Program-made: the position numbers and the translations under genes
Shown here: piece after piece, positions 35,886 to 46,047 of the stretch
Layout of the letters: the number at the start of each line of letters is the position of its first letter
Position numbering within the stretch: the stretch's first letter is position 1
The notes under the pieces: generated by a model
What the model was told of the DNA's origin: nothing
What the model saw: only the letters and a program-made list of their open reading frames with translations
The model's database searches: none
From: Marilutibacter spongiae
Lineage (GTDB): Bacteria; Pseudomonadota; Gammaproteobacteria; Xanthomonadales; Xanthomonadaceae
Length of the DNA stretch: 64,000 bases
Direction: 5' to 3'
NCBI RefSeq assembly: GCF_014145325.1
Contig: NZ_JACHTF010000008.1
Span: forward strand, 1 to 64,000

Positions 35886-37733
35886 ATGCCCGTGACGATC
35901 CGCCCCCTGCCCGACACCCTCATCAACCAGATCGCCGCCGGCGAAGTCGTCGAACGCCCTGCCTCGGTGGTCAAGGAACTGGTCGAGAATGCACTCGATG
36001 CCGGCGCCAGCCGCGTCGACATCGACCTGGAGGAGGGCGGCGTCCGCCTGATCCGCATCCGCGACAACGGCAGCGGCATTCCCGCCGACGAGCTTCCCCT
36101 CGCGGTATCGCGACATGCCACGAGCAAGATCGCGTCGCTGGACGACCTCGAGGGCGTCGCGACGCTGGGGTTCCGCGGCGAGGCGCTGCCCTCGATCGCT
36201 TCGGTCAGTCGCTTCTCGATGAGCACGCGACGCGAGGATGCCGAGCACGGCAGCGTGCTCGAGATCGACGGTGGCCGCGTCGGCGAGGTCATGCCGCGGC
36301 CGCACCCGCAGGGCACCACGGTCGAGGTGCGCGACCTGTTCTTCAACGTGCCGGCGCGCCGCAAGTTCCTGCGCGCCGAGCGCACCGAGCTCGGCCACAT
36401 CGAGGAATGGCTGCGCCAGCTGGCGCTGGCGCGACCGGACGTCGAGCTGCGCGTCTCGCACAACGGCAAGCCATCGCGTCGCTGGAAGGGCGAGGGCGGC
36501 GGCGCGGGGGCGCCCTCGTTGCTCTCCGACACCCGCCTGCACGAAACCCTGGGGCAGGAATTCACCCGCAACGTCCTGCGCGTGGACCACGCCGCCGCGG
36601 GCCTCCGCCTGCACGGCTGGATCGCGCAGCCGGCCTACAACCGCGCCAGTACCGACCAGCAGTACCTGTTCGTGAACGGGCGTTCGGTGCGTGACCGCAG
36701 CATCGCGCACGCGGTGAAGCAGGCCTATTCCGACGTCCTGTGCCATGGCCGCCATCCGGCCTACGTGCTGTTCCTGGAGCTCGACCCGCGCCGGGTCGAC
36801 GTCAACGTCCATCCGGCCAAGCACGAGGTGCGGTTCCGGGATTCGCGCCTGATCCACGACTTCGTCTACCGCACGCTGCACGAGGCCCTCGCCGGCACGC
36901 GCGCGGGCGTCGAGGCGGGCGCCGGTGCCGCGCACGGTCCCGCCGACGGACTTGCAGCGCCGGCCGGCTTCGCCGCGCAGGGCCCGGGGGCGGGCTTCGG
37001 TGGCGGCTACATGCCCCAGGCGCCGCTCGGACTGGCGCAGGTCGCCGAGGCGCGCAGTGCCTATGCGTCGCTCTACGGCGGCGGTGGCGCTGCCGCCGCC
37101 CAGGCGCCGTCGCTGCCGCCGTCGCTGCCGCGGGGCGAGGACGCGAGCCTCCCGCCGCTGGGCTACGCGCTCGCGCAGTTGCACGGGATCTACATCCTCG
37201 CCGAGAGCGCCGAAGGCCTGGTGGTGGTCGACATGCATGCCGCGCACGAGCGGATCGGCTACGAGAAGCTCAAGGCCGCGCATGACGGCGAGGGCCTGCG
37301 CACGCAACCCCTGCTGGTGCCCGCGAGCCTGGCGGTGTCCGAGCGCGAGGCCGATGTCGCCGAACGCGAAGCGGGCACGCTGGCGGAGCTGGGCTTCGAA
37401 GTCACCCGCAGCGGTCCGCAGTCGTTGACCCTGCGCTCGGTGCCGGCCTTGCTGGCCCATGGCGACGTGGAGGCGCTGTTGCGCGACGTGCTGGCGGACC
37501 TGCGCGAGCATGGCGAGTCGCGGCGGGTGGCGGCCGCGCGCGACGAGCTGCTGTCGACGATGGCCTGCCATGGCGCGGTGCGCGCCAACCGGCGACTGAC
37601 CGTGCCGGAGATGAATGCCCTGTTGCGCGAGATGGAGGCGACCGAACGCTCCGGACAATGCAATCATGGGCGTCCGACCTGGGCACGCTTCGGCCTGCCC
37701 GAAATCGATCGTTGGTTCCTGCGAGGGCGATGA
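35886..37733 (+). CDS. mutL: DNA mismatch repair protein MutL
   Basis: A 615-aa GHKL ATPase that links MutS to strand incision. N-terminal motifs: [22 protein letters not shown] and [13 protein letters not shown] Gly/Ala/Pro linker spans about residues 335-420. The C-terminal domain carries [15 protein letters not shown], which fits the endonuclease pattern DxHA-x2-E-x4-E, together with [10 protein letters not shown] and CNHGRPTW. This suggests an intrinsic nicking MutL as in bacteria without MutH, unlike E. coli. The ATG at 35886 opens [21 protein letters not shown]. It is followed 4 bp later by the DUF1684 lipoprotein gene. Confidence 0.96.
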   Translation: MPVTIRPLPDTLINQIAAGEVVERPASVVKELVENALDAGASRVDIDLEEGGVRLIRIRDNGSGIPADELPLAVSRHATSKIASLDDLEGVATLGFRGEALPSIASVSRFSMSTRREDAEHGSVLEIDGGRVGEVMPRPHPQGTTVEVRDLFFNVPARRKFLRAERTELGHIEEWLRQLALARPDVELRVSHNGKPSRRWKGEGGGAGAPSLLSDTRLHETLGQEFTRNVLRVDHAAAGLRLHGWIAQPAYNRASTDQQYLFVNGRSVRDRSIAHAVKQAYSDVLCHGRHPAYVLFLELDPRRVDVNVHPAKHEVRFRDSRLIHDFVYRTLHEALAGTRAGVEAGAGAAHGPADGLAAPAGFAAQGPGAGFGGGYMPQAPLGLAQVAEARSAYASLYGGGGAAAAQAPSLPPSLPRGEDASLPPLGYALAQLHGIYILAESAEGLVVVDMHAAHERIGYEKLKAAHDGEGLRTQPLLVPASLAVSEREADVAEREAGTLAELGFEVTRSGPQSLTLRSVPALLAHGDVEALLRDVLADLREHGESRRVAAARDELLSTMACHGAVRANRRLTVPEMNALLREMEATERSGQCNHGRPTWARFGLPEIDRWFLRGR

Positions 37734-37737
37734 GCAG

Positions 37738-38688
37738 ATGCTGAGGGGAAGCGTGGTGATTGGATTGCTGGCCATGGGCATGGCGCTGGCCGGCTGTGGC
37801 AACGACAACGAAGGCGACAACGTGGATGCAAAGGCAATGAGTGCACGGGACGAGGCCTTCCAGGCCGATCAGCAGCGCTGGCGCCGCCAGCGCGTGCAGG
37901 CGTTGACCATGCCCGACGGCTGGACCAGCCTGGTCGGCCTGCATTGGGTCGAGCCGGGCCCGCACTATTTCGGCAGCGACCCGGACAACGGCATCCGCCT
38001 GGGCGTCGGGCCGGCGCACGTCGGCATGATCGAGCTGCGCGGCGGTCGCCTGGGCTTCGTTCCCGACAAGGACGCTGCGCTCACGCTCGATGGCGAACCG
38101 ATGACCGGAGCGGCCACGATCCGTGCCGACGACGATGCCGCCGGGCCCAGCGTCATCGGTTTCGACGAGGGCAAGGGCCTGATCACCGTGCTCAAGCGCG
38201 GCGACCGCTATGCGTTGCGGGTCAAGCACGCCGATGCCGCGACGCGCGTCCGCTTCAAGGGCCTGGACTACTGGCCCGCCGACCCGGGCTGGCAGGTCGA
38301 GGGCCGTTTCACCGCGCACCCGCCAGGCACGACGCTGCCGGTGGGCAACATCATCGGCACCCTCGACGACACGCCCAATCCCGGCGTGGTCGAGTTCGAG
38401 CGCGACGGCAAGACCCATCGGCTCGAAGCCCTGGACGAAGGCGACGGCAGGCTGTTCCTGGTCTTCGCCGACCGCACCAGCGGGCACGAGAGCTACGGCG
38501 CGGGGCGCTTCCTGTATGCCGATCCGCCCACCGCGGACGGGCGCGTGCTGATCGACTTCAACCAGGCCTACAACCCGCCCTGCGTGTTCACGCCGTTCGC
38601 GACGTGTCCGCTGCCGCCCCTGGAGAACCGCCTCGACCTGGCGGTGACCGCGGGCGAGAAGAAGTACGACCACGAAGCCGCGAACTGA
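37738..38688 (+). CDS. DUF1684 lipoprotein
   Basis: A 316-aa lipoprotein with lipobox LAGC (Cys20). The DUF1684 domain is recognised by LTMPDGWTSLVGLHWVEPG near residue 55, YWPADPGWQVEGRF, the RFLYADPP segment, and the end block IDFNQAYNPPCVFTPFATC followed by PLPPLENRLDLAVTAGEKKY. The domain function is unknown to me. It lies directly after mutL in what looks like a read-through unit and before a GumN/TraB gene. The envelope location is inferred from the lipobox only. Confidence 0.88.
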   Translation: MLRGSVVIGLLAMGMALAGCGNDNEGDNVDAKAMSARDEAFQADQQRWRRQRVQALTMPDGWTSLVGLHWVEPGPHYFGSDPDNGIRLGVGPAHVGMIELRGGRLGFVPDKDAALTLDGEPMTGAATIRADDDAAGPSVIGFDEGKGLITVLKRGDRYALRVKHADAATRVRFKGLDYWPADPGWQVEGRFTAHPPGTTLPVGNIIGTLDDTPNPGVVEFERDGKTHRLEALDEGDGRLFLVFADRTSGHESYGAGRFLYADPPTADGRVLIDFNQAYNPPCVFTPFATCPLPPLENRLDLAVTAGEKKYDHEAAN

Positions 38689-38698
38689 GGGACCACGC

Positions 38699-39655
38699 AT
38701 GCATCCGATCCGCTCCATGCTCATCGCCGGCCTGCTGGCCTGCACCCTGCCGCTCGCCGCCCTGCCGGCCGATGCCGCCTCCCAGCCCGCCGTGGGCGAT
38801 GCCGCGCCTGACGGGACTCCGCCGGTGCCACTGCTGTGGAAAGTCTCCGACGCCGACAATTCGATCTACCTGCTGGGTTCGTTCCACCTGCTCAAGCCCA
38901 GCGACTACCCGACGGCCGCGGAGATCGACGCGGCCTTCGACCAGGCATCCGAGGTCGTGTTCGAGATCCCGCCCGCGGCGCTCGCCGATCCGGCGACCGG
39001 GATGAAGATGCTGCAGGCCTCGGGTTATGCCGATGGCCGCAGCCTCAGCCAGGTGCTGGCGCCCGGGGAGCTGGAGCAGCTCGATGCGCTGTTCAGGGCC
39101 AGCGGCCAGTCGGTGGCGTCGGTCGAGGCCTACGAGCCGTGGTTCATCAACCTGTCCCTGGTGATGGGAATGTCGCAGGCGATGGGTTTCGACAGCACCC
39201 ATGGCCTCGACCAGCACCTGATCGCGCGGGCGGCGGACAAGGGCAAGCCGACCGCCGGCCTGGAGACGATCGATGCCCAGCTGGCCGCCCTCGACGGCAT
39301 GCCGATGGAGGAACAGGTGGAGAGCCTGGTGGAGTTCGTACAGGACCCCGCGCAGGCCCGGGTGGAACTCGCCCAGATGCACGACGCCTGGCGCCAGGGC
39401 GATACGGGCCTGCTGGAAACGCTTGCGATCGACGAGATGAAGTCCCGCACGCCCGAGTCCTACCGGCTCGTGAACGTGGCCCGCAACGACGCCTGGTTGC
39501 CGGAATTGCAGGCAATGCTGGACGACCGGAGCGACGAGGATGTCCTGGTCGTGGTCGGTGCGATGCACCTGCTGGGCGAGGACGGCCTGGTCGACAAGCT
39601 CAGTGCCGCCGGCTATGCCGTCGAGCGCATGTGCGGCGCCTGTTCGGCGGAGTGA
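38699..39655 (+). CDS. GumN/TraB-family secreted protein
   Basis: A 318-aa protein with an N-terminal signal peptide (about 1-26, LPLAALPADAA). The TraB/GumN domain opens LLWKVSDADNSIYLLGSFH, a G-x-x-H motif also seen in Tiki/TraB metallo-proteins, and closes with VVVGAMHLLGEDGLVDKL, the second G-x-x-H. GumN is named from the xanthan locus but its reaction is unproven; distant Tiki relatives are metalloproteases. The gap to the upstream DUF1684 gene is 10 bp. It converges on the rnfB-like gene with a 28-bp gap. Confidence 0.9.
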   Translation: MHPIRSMLIAGLLACTLPLAALPADAASQPAVGDAAPDGTPPVPLLWKVSDADNSIYLLGSFHLLKPSDYPTAAEIDAAFDQASEVVFEIPPAALADPATGMKMLQASGYADGRSLSQVLAPGELEQLDALFRASGQSVASVEAYEPWFINLSLVMGMSQAMGFDSTHGLDQHLIARAADKGKPTAGLETIDAQLAALDGMPMEEQVESLVEFVQDPAQARVELAQMHDAWRQGDTGLLETLAIDEMKSRTPESYRLVNVARNDAWLPELQAMLDDRSDEDVLVVVGAMHLLGEDGLVDKLSAAGYAVERMCGACSAE

Positions 39656-39683
39656 CGCGCAAGCTTGCCGCGTCGCTGCCGCG

Positions 39684-40130
39684 TCAGGGGACGAGGGCGT
39701 CCGCGCGCGGCGGGACCAGTTCGATGCAGTCGACGGGGCAGGCGGGCAGGCAGAGCCCGCACCCGGTGCACAGGGGCTCGATGACCACGTGCATGAGCTT
39801 GCTGGCCCCGATGATGGCATCGACCGGGCAGGCCTGGATGCACTTGGTGCAGCCGATGCAGTCGGCCTCCACCACCACCGCGACCGGCGCCGGATCCTGA
39901 AAAGTGCCGCGCGTACGATCGTAGGGGCGCGCATCCACGCCCAGGCAGCGCGCCAGCGCCCGCGCGCCGGCGTCTCCGCCCGGCGGGCAGCGTTCCACGC
40001 CCGCGGTGCCCGCGGCCATCGCCTCGGCATAGGGTCGGCAGCCGTCGAAGCCGCATTGCCCGCACTGGGTCTGCGGCAGCAGCCGGTCGAGGCGTTCGAC
40101 CAGGGGCGGCGTCGTGGCCGCGGGCGCCAT
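39684..40130 (-). CDS. rnfB: Orphan RnfB-like ferredoxin
   Basis: A 148-aa soluble iron-sulfur protein. The N-terminal CGQCGFDGC motif plus a later Cys forms the RnfB-type 4Fe-4S domain (about 22-65). Two classical 4Fe-4S motifs follow, [12 protein letters not shown] and [12 protein letters not shown]. It lacks the N-terminal membrane helix of RnfB in complete Rnf complexes, and no rnfA, C, D, G or E is nearby. Its ATG overlaps the metG stop in TGATG, so it is coupled to metG. It likely carries electrons for an unknown partner. The symbol reflects the family. Confidence 0.85.
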   Translation of the reverse strand: MAPAATTPPLVERLDRLLPQTQCGQCGFDGCRPYAEAMAAGTAGVERCPPGGDAGARALARCLGVDARPYDRTRGTFQDPAPVAVVVEADCIGCTKCIQACPVDAIIGASKLMHVVIEPLCTGCGLCLPACPVDCIELVPPRADALVP

Positions 40131-42196
40131 CAGCGGACCGGCATACCGGCCTCGGCGGCCGCATCGGCGTCGAGCAGGGCGAGCTGGCCGGCATCGAATC
40201 CGGCCGAAAGGATCATGCCCTCGCTCAGGCCGAAGCGCATCTTGCGCGGCGCCAGGTTCGCGATGAACACCACGTTGCGCCCCACCAGGGCGCCGGGTTC
40301 GGGATAGGACGCGCGGATGCCCGAGAAGATCTGGCGGCGGCCCATCGCGCCGGCGTCGAGTTCGAAGCGCAGCAGCTTGTCCGAGCCCTCGACGAATTCG
40401 CAGGCGACGACCTTGCCGATGCGCAGGTCCAGCTTCGCGAAGTCATCGATGCCGATCGTGGCCGGCGCTTCGTCAGGCTCGTTCGCCTTGGGCGCGACGG
40501 GCTTGGCGGCGGGCGTGGCGACCGGGGTGGTGTCCGCGGTGGGCTTCAGGGATTCCTTGCTGGCTTCGGTCATGGCGTCGATGTGCTTGGGGTCGATACG
40601 GGTGAACAGGGGCGTGTAGGCGGCGATGCGGTGGCCGAGCAGGGGCGCGGCAAGCCCCTCCCAGTGCGCGACGGGGGCCGACAGGAAGGCCTCGGCTTCG
40701 CCGGTGATGCGCGGGAGCACCGGCTTGAGAGCGGTGTTGAGCACGCGGAACAGGTTCAGCGCCTGCGTGCACACCGCCTGCAGGCGCGCTTCGGCGCCTT
40801 CTTCCCTGGCGATCACCCAGGGCTTGTGTTCGTCGATGTAGCGATTGGCCTCGTCGGCCAGGGACATGGTCATGCGCAGGGCGCTGGCGGCTTCGTTGCG
40901 GGCGTAGGCGGCCGCGATCGGTGCGAGCTGTTCGACGAAGCGCGCGTACATCGCGGGGTCCGGCAGCGCGTCCGCCAGGAGGCCGTCGAAACGCTTGTGG
41001 ATGAAGCCTGCGCAGCGGCTGGCGAGGTTGACGAACTTGCCCACGAGGTCGGCGTTCACCCGCGCCACGAAGTCCGCCAGGTTCAGGTCGATGTCGTCGA
41101 CGCCGCCGGAGGTCTTGGCCGCGTAGTAGTAGCGCAGCGCCTCGGGATCCAGGCCCACGTCGAGGTAGGTGCGGGCCATCACGAAGGTCCCGCGCGACTT
41201 GGACATCTTCGCGCCGTCCACGGTCAGGTAGCCGTTCACGTGCAGGCGCGTCGGCGCGCGCATGCCGGCGCCGTGCAGCACCGCCGGCCAGAACAGGCCG
41301 TGGAAGTTGACGATGTCCTTGCCGATGAAATGATGCAGCTCGGCCTCGCTGTCGGGCGACAGGTAAGCCTCGAAGTCCAGGCCGCGCGCCTCGCACAGGG
41401 CCTGGAAGCTGCTCAGGTAGCCGATGGGGGCATCCAGCCACACGTACAGGTACTTGCCGGGATGGTCCGGGATCTGGAAGCCGAAGTACGGCGCGTCGCG
41501 CGAAATGTCCCAGGCGCGCAGCCCGCCCTCGGCGTCCAGCCATTCCTGCAGCTTGGCCTTGACGCCGGTCAGGGCGACGTCGCCGGCCATCCACTCGCGC
41601 AGGAACCCCTCGAACTGGCCGACCTCGAAGAAGAAGTGTTCCGACTCGCGCAGCTCGGGGGTCGCGCCGCTGAGCACCGAGCGCGGCGACTTGAGGTCGG
41701 TCGGGGCGTAGGTCGCGCCGCAGTTTTCGCAGTTGTCGCCGTACTGGTCGGCGGTGCCGCAGTTGGGGCAGGTGCCCTTGACGTAGCGGTCGGGCAGGAA
41801 CATGCCCTTCTCGGGGTCGAACAGCTGGGCGACGGAGCGGCGCCCGATGTGCCCGGCCGCGTCGAGCTTGCGGTAGATCGCATGGACCAGGTCGCGGTTG
41901 CGCGGCGAGTTGGTCGAGTCGTAATGGTCGAAGGCGACCCCGAAAGCGGCGAAGTCGCGCTCGTGCCCGGCCTGGATGCCGGCGATGAACGCCTCGGGCG
42001 TCATCCCCGCCTTCTCGGCGGCCAGCATGATCGGGGTGCCGTGGGTGTCGTCGGCGCAGACGAAGTGCGCGGCGTGGCCGGACAGCCGCTGCGCGCGCGA
42101 CCAGATGTCGCCCTGGATGTAGCCGACCAGGTGGCCCAGGTGCAGGGGGCCATTGGCGTAGGGCAGGGCGCAGGTGACGACGAACTCGCGTGACAT
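40130..42196 (-). CDS. metG: Methionyl-tRNA synthetase
   Basis: A 688-aa class I synthetase charging tRNA-Met. [13 protein letters not shown] is the HIGH motif; [18 protein letters not shown] is the zinc knuckle; KMSKSRG is the catalytic loop; the anticodon-binding helical region follows. The C-terminal EMAP/Trbp-like OB domain (about 580-688, [17 protein letters not shown]) is present, implying a dimer. The N-terminus [16 protein letters not shown] fixes the start at 42196. It shares a one-base overlap with the rnfB-like gene. Confidence 0.96.
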   Translation of the reverse strand: MSREFVVTCALPYANGPLHLGHLVGYIQGDIWSRAQRLSGHAAHFVCADDTHGTPIMLAAEKAGMTPEAFIAGIQAGHERDFAAFGVAFDHYDSTNSPRNRDLVHAIYRKLDAAGHIGRRSVAQLFDPEKGMFLPDRYVKGTCPNCGTADQYGDNCENCGATYAPTDLKSPRSVLSGATPELRESEHFFFEVGQFEGFLREWMAGDVALTGVKAKLQEWLDAEGGLRAWDISRDAPYFGFQIPDHPGKYLYVWLDAPIGYLSSFQALCEARGLDFEAYLSPDSEAELHHFIGKDIVNFHGLFWPAVLHGAGMRAPTRLHVNGYLTVDGAKMSKSRGTFVMARTYLDVGLDPEALRYYYAAKTSGGVDDIDLNLADFVARVNADLVGKFVNLASRCAGFIHKRFDGLLADALPDPAMYARFVEQLAPIAAAYARNEAASALRMTMSLADEANRYIDEHKPWVIAREEGAEARLQAVCTQALNLFRVLNTALKPVLPRITGEAEAFLSAPVAHWEGLAAPLLGHRIAAYTPLFTRIDPKHIDAMTEASKESLKPTADTTPVATPAAKPVAPKANEPDEAPATIGIDDFAKLDLRIGKVVACEFVEGSDKLLRFELDAGAMGRRQIFSGIRASYPEPGALVGRNVVFIANLAPRKMRFGLSEGMILSAGFDAGQLALLDADAAAEAGMPVR

Positions 42197-42282
42197 GGGG
42201 ACCGCATGGCTGGAAAAAGGTCATGGATTATCGCATGCCCTCCGGCGACGCGGCCGCGCCGCGGCCGGGGCACGCCACGCAA

Positions 42283-42304
42283 AAGGCCCGGTTTCCCGGG
42301 CCTT
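42283..42304 (-). terminator. Terminator of DUF2147 gene
   Basis: A 9-bp stem (AAGGCCCGG) with a GAAA tetraloop, followed on the minus strand by TTTT, about 30 bp beyond the DUF2147 stop. Confidence 0.85.
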
Positions 42305-42332
42305 GAGCGGTTGACGCGGTGGAACAGGACGC

Positions 42333-42782
42333 CTATTCGCTGCGGCGTACCCAGACCTGGGTGCGGCCCAGCAGCGAGAAGCCGATGAAGCCGCGGACCT
42401 CGAGCTTTTCGCCGCCATCGGTCAGGCGGATCTTCGCCGAATAGAGCTTGCCGCTGGCCGGGTCGAGGATCTGGCCGTCCTCCCAGGCGTCGCCGTCGGC
42501 CTTCAGGCCCCAGAGGATCACCATGCCCTTGACCGGCTTGTCCTTTCGGTCGCCGGAGCATTTGTCGCACACGGGATTGGGGCCGCGCTCGGATTGCAGG
42601 ATCTCGTTGACCTTGCCGGCCAGGCTGCCGTCGGCGGCCTGGTAGATCTCCACCACGGACTTGGGCTTGCCGGTCTTGTCGTCGATGGTCGTCCACTTGC
42701 CGACCGGGGTCTGGGCGAAGGCGGCGAACGAAGCGGCCGCGAGCGGCACGGCGAGCAGCAGGGCGAGCAGTCGGTTGCGCAT
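42333..42782 (-). CDS. DUF2147 secreted protein
   Basis: A 149-aa exported protein with a signal peptide ending around AAFA (residue 24). The mature DUF2147 domain opens QTPVGKWTTIDDKTGKPKSVVEI, continues with VCDKCSGDRKDKPVKGMVIL and GQILDPASGKLYSAKI, and ends FIGFSLLGRTQVWVR. Conserved Trp and the C-x2-C pair suggest a lipocalin-like barrel. Function unknown. Its own terminator follows and the divergent or upstream gene is a TonB-dependent receptor on the same strand, separated by a second terminator, so it is a single-gene unit. Confidence 0.88.
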   Translation of the reverse strand: MRNRLLALLLAVPLAAASFAAFAQTPVGKWTTIDDKTGKPKSVVEIYQAADGSLAGKVNEILQSERGPNPVCDKCSGDRKDKPVKGMVILWGLKADGDAWEDGQILDPASGKLYSAKIRLTDGGEKLEVRGFIGFSLLGRTQVWVRRSE

Positions 42783-42886
42783 GTATCCCTCCGGGGTGTC
42801 GAACTGGGTGGGGCCGTCTGGCGCGGCGTTGGGCCTTTATACCGCATTCGCGTGCGTATGGAAGGGGGCGCCTGCCCCCATGAACA

Positions 42887-42914
42887 ACAAGGGCGGCATT
42901 GCTGCCGCCCTTGT
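42887..42914 (-). terminator. Terminator of TonB-dependent receptor gene
   Basis: A perfect 12-bp stem (ACAAGGGCGGCA) with a 4-base loop starting 30 bp after the receptor stop, with TTGTT following on the minus strand. Confidence 0.83.
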
Positions 42915-42944
42915 CGGGTACCGCGTGGAACGTGTCCGGTTCGA

Positions 42945-45884
42945 TCAGAACTTGTAGTTGAACTGGATGTAACCGGTGCGACCGTACCAGTCGTACTGGG
43001 TGGCGAATGCCGGGACGTTGCCGTAAACCGAGCGGTTGATACCGCCGGAAATGGTCGGCGGATCCTGGTCGAAGATGTTGCGCACGCCCACCAGGATCGA
43101 CCAGTCGGGCTGGTCGTAACGGACCGAGAAGCCGTGGTACACCGCGCGCTCGGCCGTCACGTCGCGGTAGCCGCCACCGGGAAAGCCGAAGTACGGGGCA
43201 ACGACGTCTTCGCCCAGCGCGCTGGTGCCGTGCACGTAGTTCATGAACCAGGTGTAGGTCCAGTCGTTGCGCTCGAACGCGGTGCGCAGGTTGGCCACGA
43301 CCTTCGGGCGGCCGATGTCGCCGTTGAAGTCGTCGGTGTCGAAGCCGCTGGCCTGGTCCGGGTCGAACAGCTGCTGGAAGTCCTCGAACACGTAGGTGGC
43401 TTCACCCTGGACGTCCAGCTTGCCGGCCGGGAATTCGTTCTCGTAACGGACGAGCAGGTCGTAACCGCGGGTACGCTGCTTGTTGATGTTGATGTACGAG
43501 TCACGGACCTCGGTGATCGCATGCGGCGCAGTCGGATCGTTCGTCGGATTGCGGTCGAACAGGTCGCAGAACGCGTTCGGGTAGTTCGGCGAACCGTAGC
43601 AGCCACCCAGGATCGCACCGGCGCCCAGCTGGCCGATCTGGTCGTTCACTTCGATCGAGAAGTAGTCCAGGGCGATGCTGAAGTCGGCGAACTGCGGGGT
43701 GAACACGATGCCCACCGTGCTGGCTTCGGAGGTTTCCGGATCCAGCACGCCCGCGCCACCGCCCGAGACGACCGTGGCGGACGAAGCGCCACCCGCGTAA
43801 TCACCGGGGATGCCCGCGGCTGCGCAGTTGGCCGCCAGGGTCGCATTGTTCGAGTTCGCCCAGTCGATGCAGGGATCGATGTTCAGCTGGCTCAGGAAGC
43901 CGGTCTGGTTGCCCAGGTACAGCTCGTACAGGCCCGGTGCGCGGTAGGACGTACCGGTCGTCGCCCGCATGCGGAACGACGGGGTGACCTGCCAGCTCAG
44001 TCCGGTCTTCCAGACGTAGTCGGAATCATCGACCGACGCGTAGTCGAACCAGCGGGCCGAGGCGTTGACGGTCAGCGACTCGATGCCCGGGATGCCGGCG
44101 AGCAGCGGCGCCTCGACTTCCATGAACAGCTCGGTCACGTGGTCGTCGCCCTTGGTGACCTGGGCGGAGGACTGGCCCCACAGGTCGCCGTTCTGCGACA
44201 GTTCGCTGGGCTGGTCGTCGATGCTGAAGTCGCGGTACTCGACGCCGAACGCGGAAGCCACCGGGCCGGCCGGCAGTTCGAACAGGTCGCCGGTGGCGAT
44301 GCCGGTGAACACCAACTGGTCGTAGACGGTGTTACCCGTGTTGTATTGACCAATCTGCGCCTCCAGCTCGTCCATGTTCTCGCCGCTCAGCACGCCAGGA
44401 CTGAAGTAATCCAGGACCGGCGCGTCGTCGTCGAACTGCACGTCGCCCGAGCGCGAGGCCACGATGCCCAGCCCCGTGTAGTCGCCGTCCGAGTAGGTGT
44501 ACGACAGGTTGGCCTGCCAGGACCAGGTGTCGGTCGAGCTGAAGATGCCGTTCAGGCCCGTGGTCAGGTAGTAGTAGTCGATCTTCTCGCTGTTGTTCGA
44601 GCGGAACGGAATGACCGGCTGCGCGATGCCCGAGTCCACCGGCGCGGCGTATGTCGGGTCGTTGGCGTAGCTGTAGCCCGGGATGAGGGCCGTGGCGCCA
44701 CCGACCAGCGGGAAGAACTGGCGGAAGCGCTCGGAGCTGGTCTCGCGGCGCGAGGCCATCACCTGGGTGTCCCAGTTGATGCTGTCGAAGGCGACGCTGG
44801 CGCTGCCGTAGAACTTGAAGCGCTCTGACTCGTTGAGGATGTACTGGTTCTTGTAGAAGTCGTAGTTCAGCACGTCCTCGTAGAACGCCTCGCCGTTGGC
44901 ATCGTCGTAACGGCCGTTGGCGCGCGGACGGTAGCCGGGGATCATGCCGACGGTGGTGCCGTCCGGCGACGGGACGTAGCGGGTGCCGAACAGCGCGTCG
45001 ATGACGGTGTTGGCGTACAGGTTGTTGCAGCCGCCCAGCGACGTGCCAGCGGTGATCGAGCGGTCTTCGCGATCGATGATGTTGCCGTCCGCGTCGCGGA
45101 CGAGGTCGCGCGGGCAGTTGAAGTAGTCGCGGTCGCCGACCTTCAGCGGCTCGTACTTCTGCCACTCGGCGCCGATCACGATGTTGCTGTTGTCGAAGTT
45201 CCAGCCGGTGGCCGCGGAGACGCCGAAGGTCTCGCCGCCGCCGTCGAAGGGCATGCGGCCCTGGACGAAGATTTCCGGGCGGTCGATGTTGCGGCGGGTG
45301 ATGTAGTTCGCGACGCCGGCGACGGCGTCGGAGCCGTAGATCGAGGACGCGCCGTCCTTCAGGATCTCAACGCGCTGGATGACGCTGGTCGGCAGGACGC
45401 TGAGGTCGAACGCCTGGACCTGGCCGCGGGTACCCGAGGGACCGGGGCGCTTGCCGTCCATCAGCACCAGCGTGCGCTGGGCGCCGAGGCCGCGCAGGCC
45501 GACCGTCTGGACGCCCAGGCCACCTTCGACGACGAAGCCGCCGAACTGGTTGTTGATCTGGGTGGAGCCGGCGGCGACGCTCGACTGCTGCAGGAATTCA
45601 CCGGCGTCGACCTGGCCGATCTCGACGGCGGAGTCGGCGGTGATGACCTGTACCGGCGAGATGGAGTCGTATTCGACGCGGCGGAGCAGCGAGCCGGTCA
45701 CCGTGATCTTGTCGAGCTCGGTGGGCTGGCTGTCGGAGGCCTGGGCGGCTTCCGTGGCGGAGGTTTCGGTCTCGGTTTCGGTCGCTTCCTGGGCCAGGGC
45801 CGGTGCGCCGTAGAGGCAGCCGAGCATGGCGACGAAAAGCGGAAGCCTGTTCATGGTCAGGCGCTTCTTACCATCAACTTGCAT
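42945..45884 (-). CDS. TonB-dependent outer-membrane receptor
   Basis: A 979-aa receptor importing a large substrate with TonB energy. The signal peptide ends ALAQ (about residue 31). A Thr/Glu-rich linker (EATETETETSATEA) leads to a TonB-box region (ELDKITVTGS), the plug domain (SPVQVITAD, GVQTVGLRGLGAQRTLVLMDGKR, VEILKDGASSIYGSDAVAGVAN) and a 22-strand barrel region ending IQFNYKF, with the C-terminal Phe used for BAM assembly. Cysteines are scarce except in extracellular-loop-like regions. The start at 45884 follows AGGGG and excludes a longer frame that would overlap the upstream palindrome. It sits beside an S9 peptidase, so peptide uptake is the likely role (inference). Own terminator downstream. 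Confidence 0.93.
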   Translation of the reverse strand: MQVDGKKRLTMNRLPLFVAMLGCLYGAPALAQEATETETETSATEAAQASDSQPTELDKITVTGSLLRRVEYDSISPVQVITADSAVEIGQVDAGEFLQQSSVAAGSTQINNQFGGFVVEGGLGVQTVGLRGLGAQRTLVLMDGKRPGPSGTRGQVQAFDLSVLPTSVIQRVEILKDGASSIYGSDAVAGVANYITRRNIDRPEIFVQGRMPFDGGGETFGVSAATGWNFDNSNIVIGAEWQKYEPLKVGDRDYFNCPRDLVRDADGNIIDREDRSITAGTSLGGCNNLYANTVIDALFGTRYVPSPDGTTVGMIPGYRPRANGRYDDANGEAFYEDVLNYDFYKNQYILNESERFKFYGSASVAFDSINWDTQVMASRRETSSERFRQFFPLVGGATALIPGYSYANDPTYAAPVDSGIAQPVIPFRSNNSEKIDYYYLTTGLNGIFSSTDTWSWQANLSYTYSDGDYTGLGIVASRSGDVQFDDDAPVLDYFSPGVLSGENMDELEAQIGQYNTGNTVYDQLVFTGIATGDLFELPAGPVASAFGVEYRDFSIDDQPSELSQNGDLWGQSSAQVTKGDDHVTELFMEVEAPLLAGIPGIESLTVNASARWFDYASVDDSDYVWKTGLSWQVTPSFRMRATTGTSYRAPGLYELYLGNQTGFLSQLNIDPCIDWANSNNATLAANCAAAGIPGDYAGGASSATVVSGGGAGVLDPETSEASTVGIVFTPQFADFSIALDYFSIEVNDQIGQLGAGAILGGCYGSPNYPNAFCDLFDRNPTNDPTAPHAITEVRDSYININKQRTRGYDLLVRYENEFPAGKLDVQGEATYVFEDFQQLFDPDQASGFDTDDFNGDIGRPKVVANLRTAFERNDWTYTWFMNYVHGTSALGEDVVAPYFGFPGGGYRDVTAERAVYHGFSVRYDQPDWSILVGVRNIFDQDPPTISGGINRSVYGNVPAFATQYDWYGRTGYIQFNYKF

Positions 45885-45917
45885 GGTGGTGGTTCCCCTA
45901 AAGTGGTTGATCCCCAA

Positions 45918-45945
45918 AACGTAAGCAAATTGTTGTGCTTACGTT
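45918..45945. promoter_or_regulatory. Perfect inverted repeat upstream of TonB receptor (operator candidate)
   Basis: AACGTAAGCA and TGCTTACGTT form an exact 10-bp inverted repeat with an 8-bp spacer, 34 to 61 bp before the receptor start, in a locally AT-rich stretch. A spacing of 18 bp centre to centre suits a dimeric regulator; alternatively it is a leader hairpin. Confidence 0.6.
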
Positions 45946-46047
45946 AAGCGAGTGTAAACAGCCGGGTTAACGAAAAGCAAATGTCCGCTCGGGAATGACT
46001 TGATGCGGTCATCTCTTTCGCTTACGCGCGCCTGTTCATCCTGTGTG

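Noticed and set aside
34230-37820. 1196-residue minus-strand open frame
   Set aside because: Antisense to the amidase and mutL, which carry clear catalytic motifs. Composition is Gly/Arg/Ala rich and motif-free.
45750-45790. Short repeats near the receptor N-terminus that could suggest a CRISPR or microsatellite
   Set aside because: They encode a Thr/Glu-rich linker (ETETET). No spaced direct repeats of CRISPR length occur anywhere in the window.
45884-45917. Upstream start for the TonB receptor at 45917
   Set aside because: It would place an extra 11 residues before the signal peptide and remove the Shine-Dalgarno AGGGG that precedes 45884.
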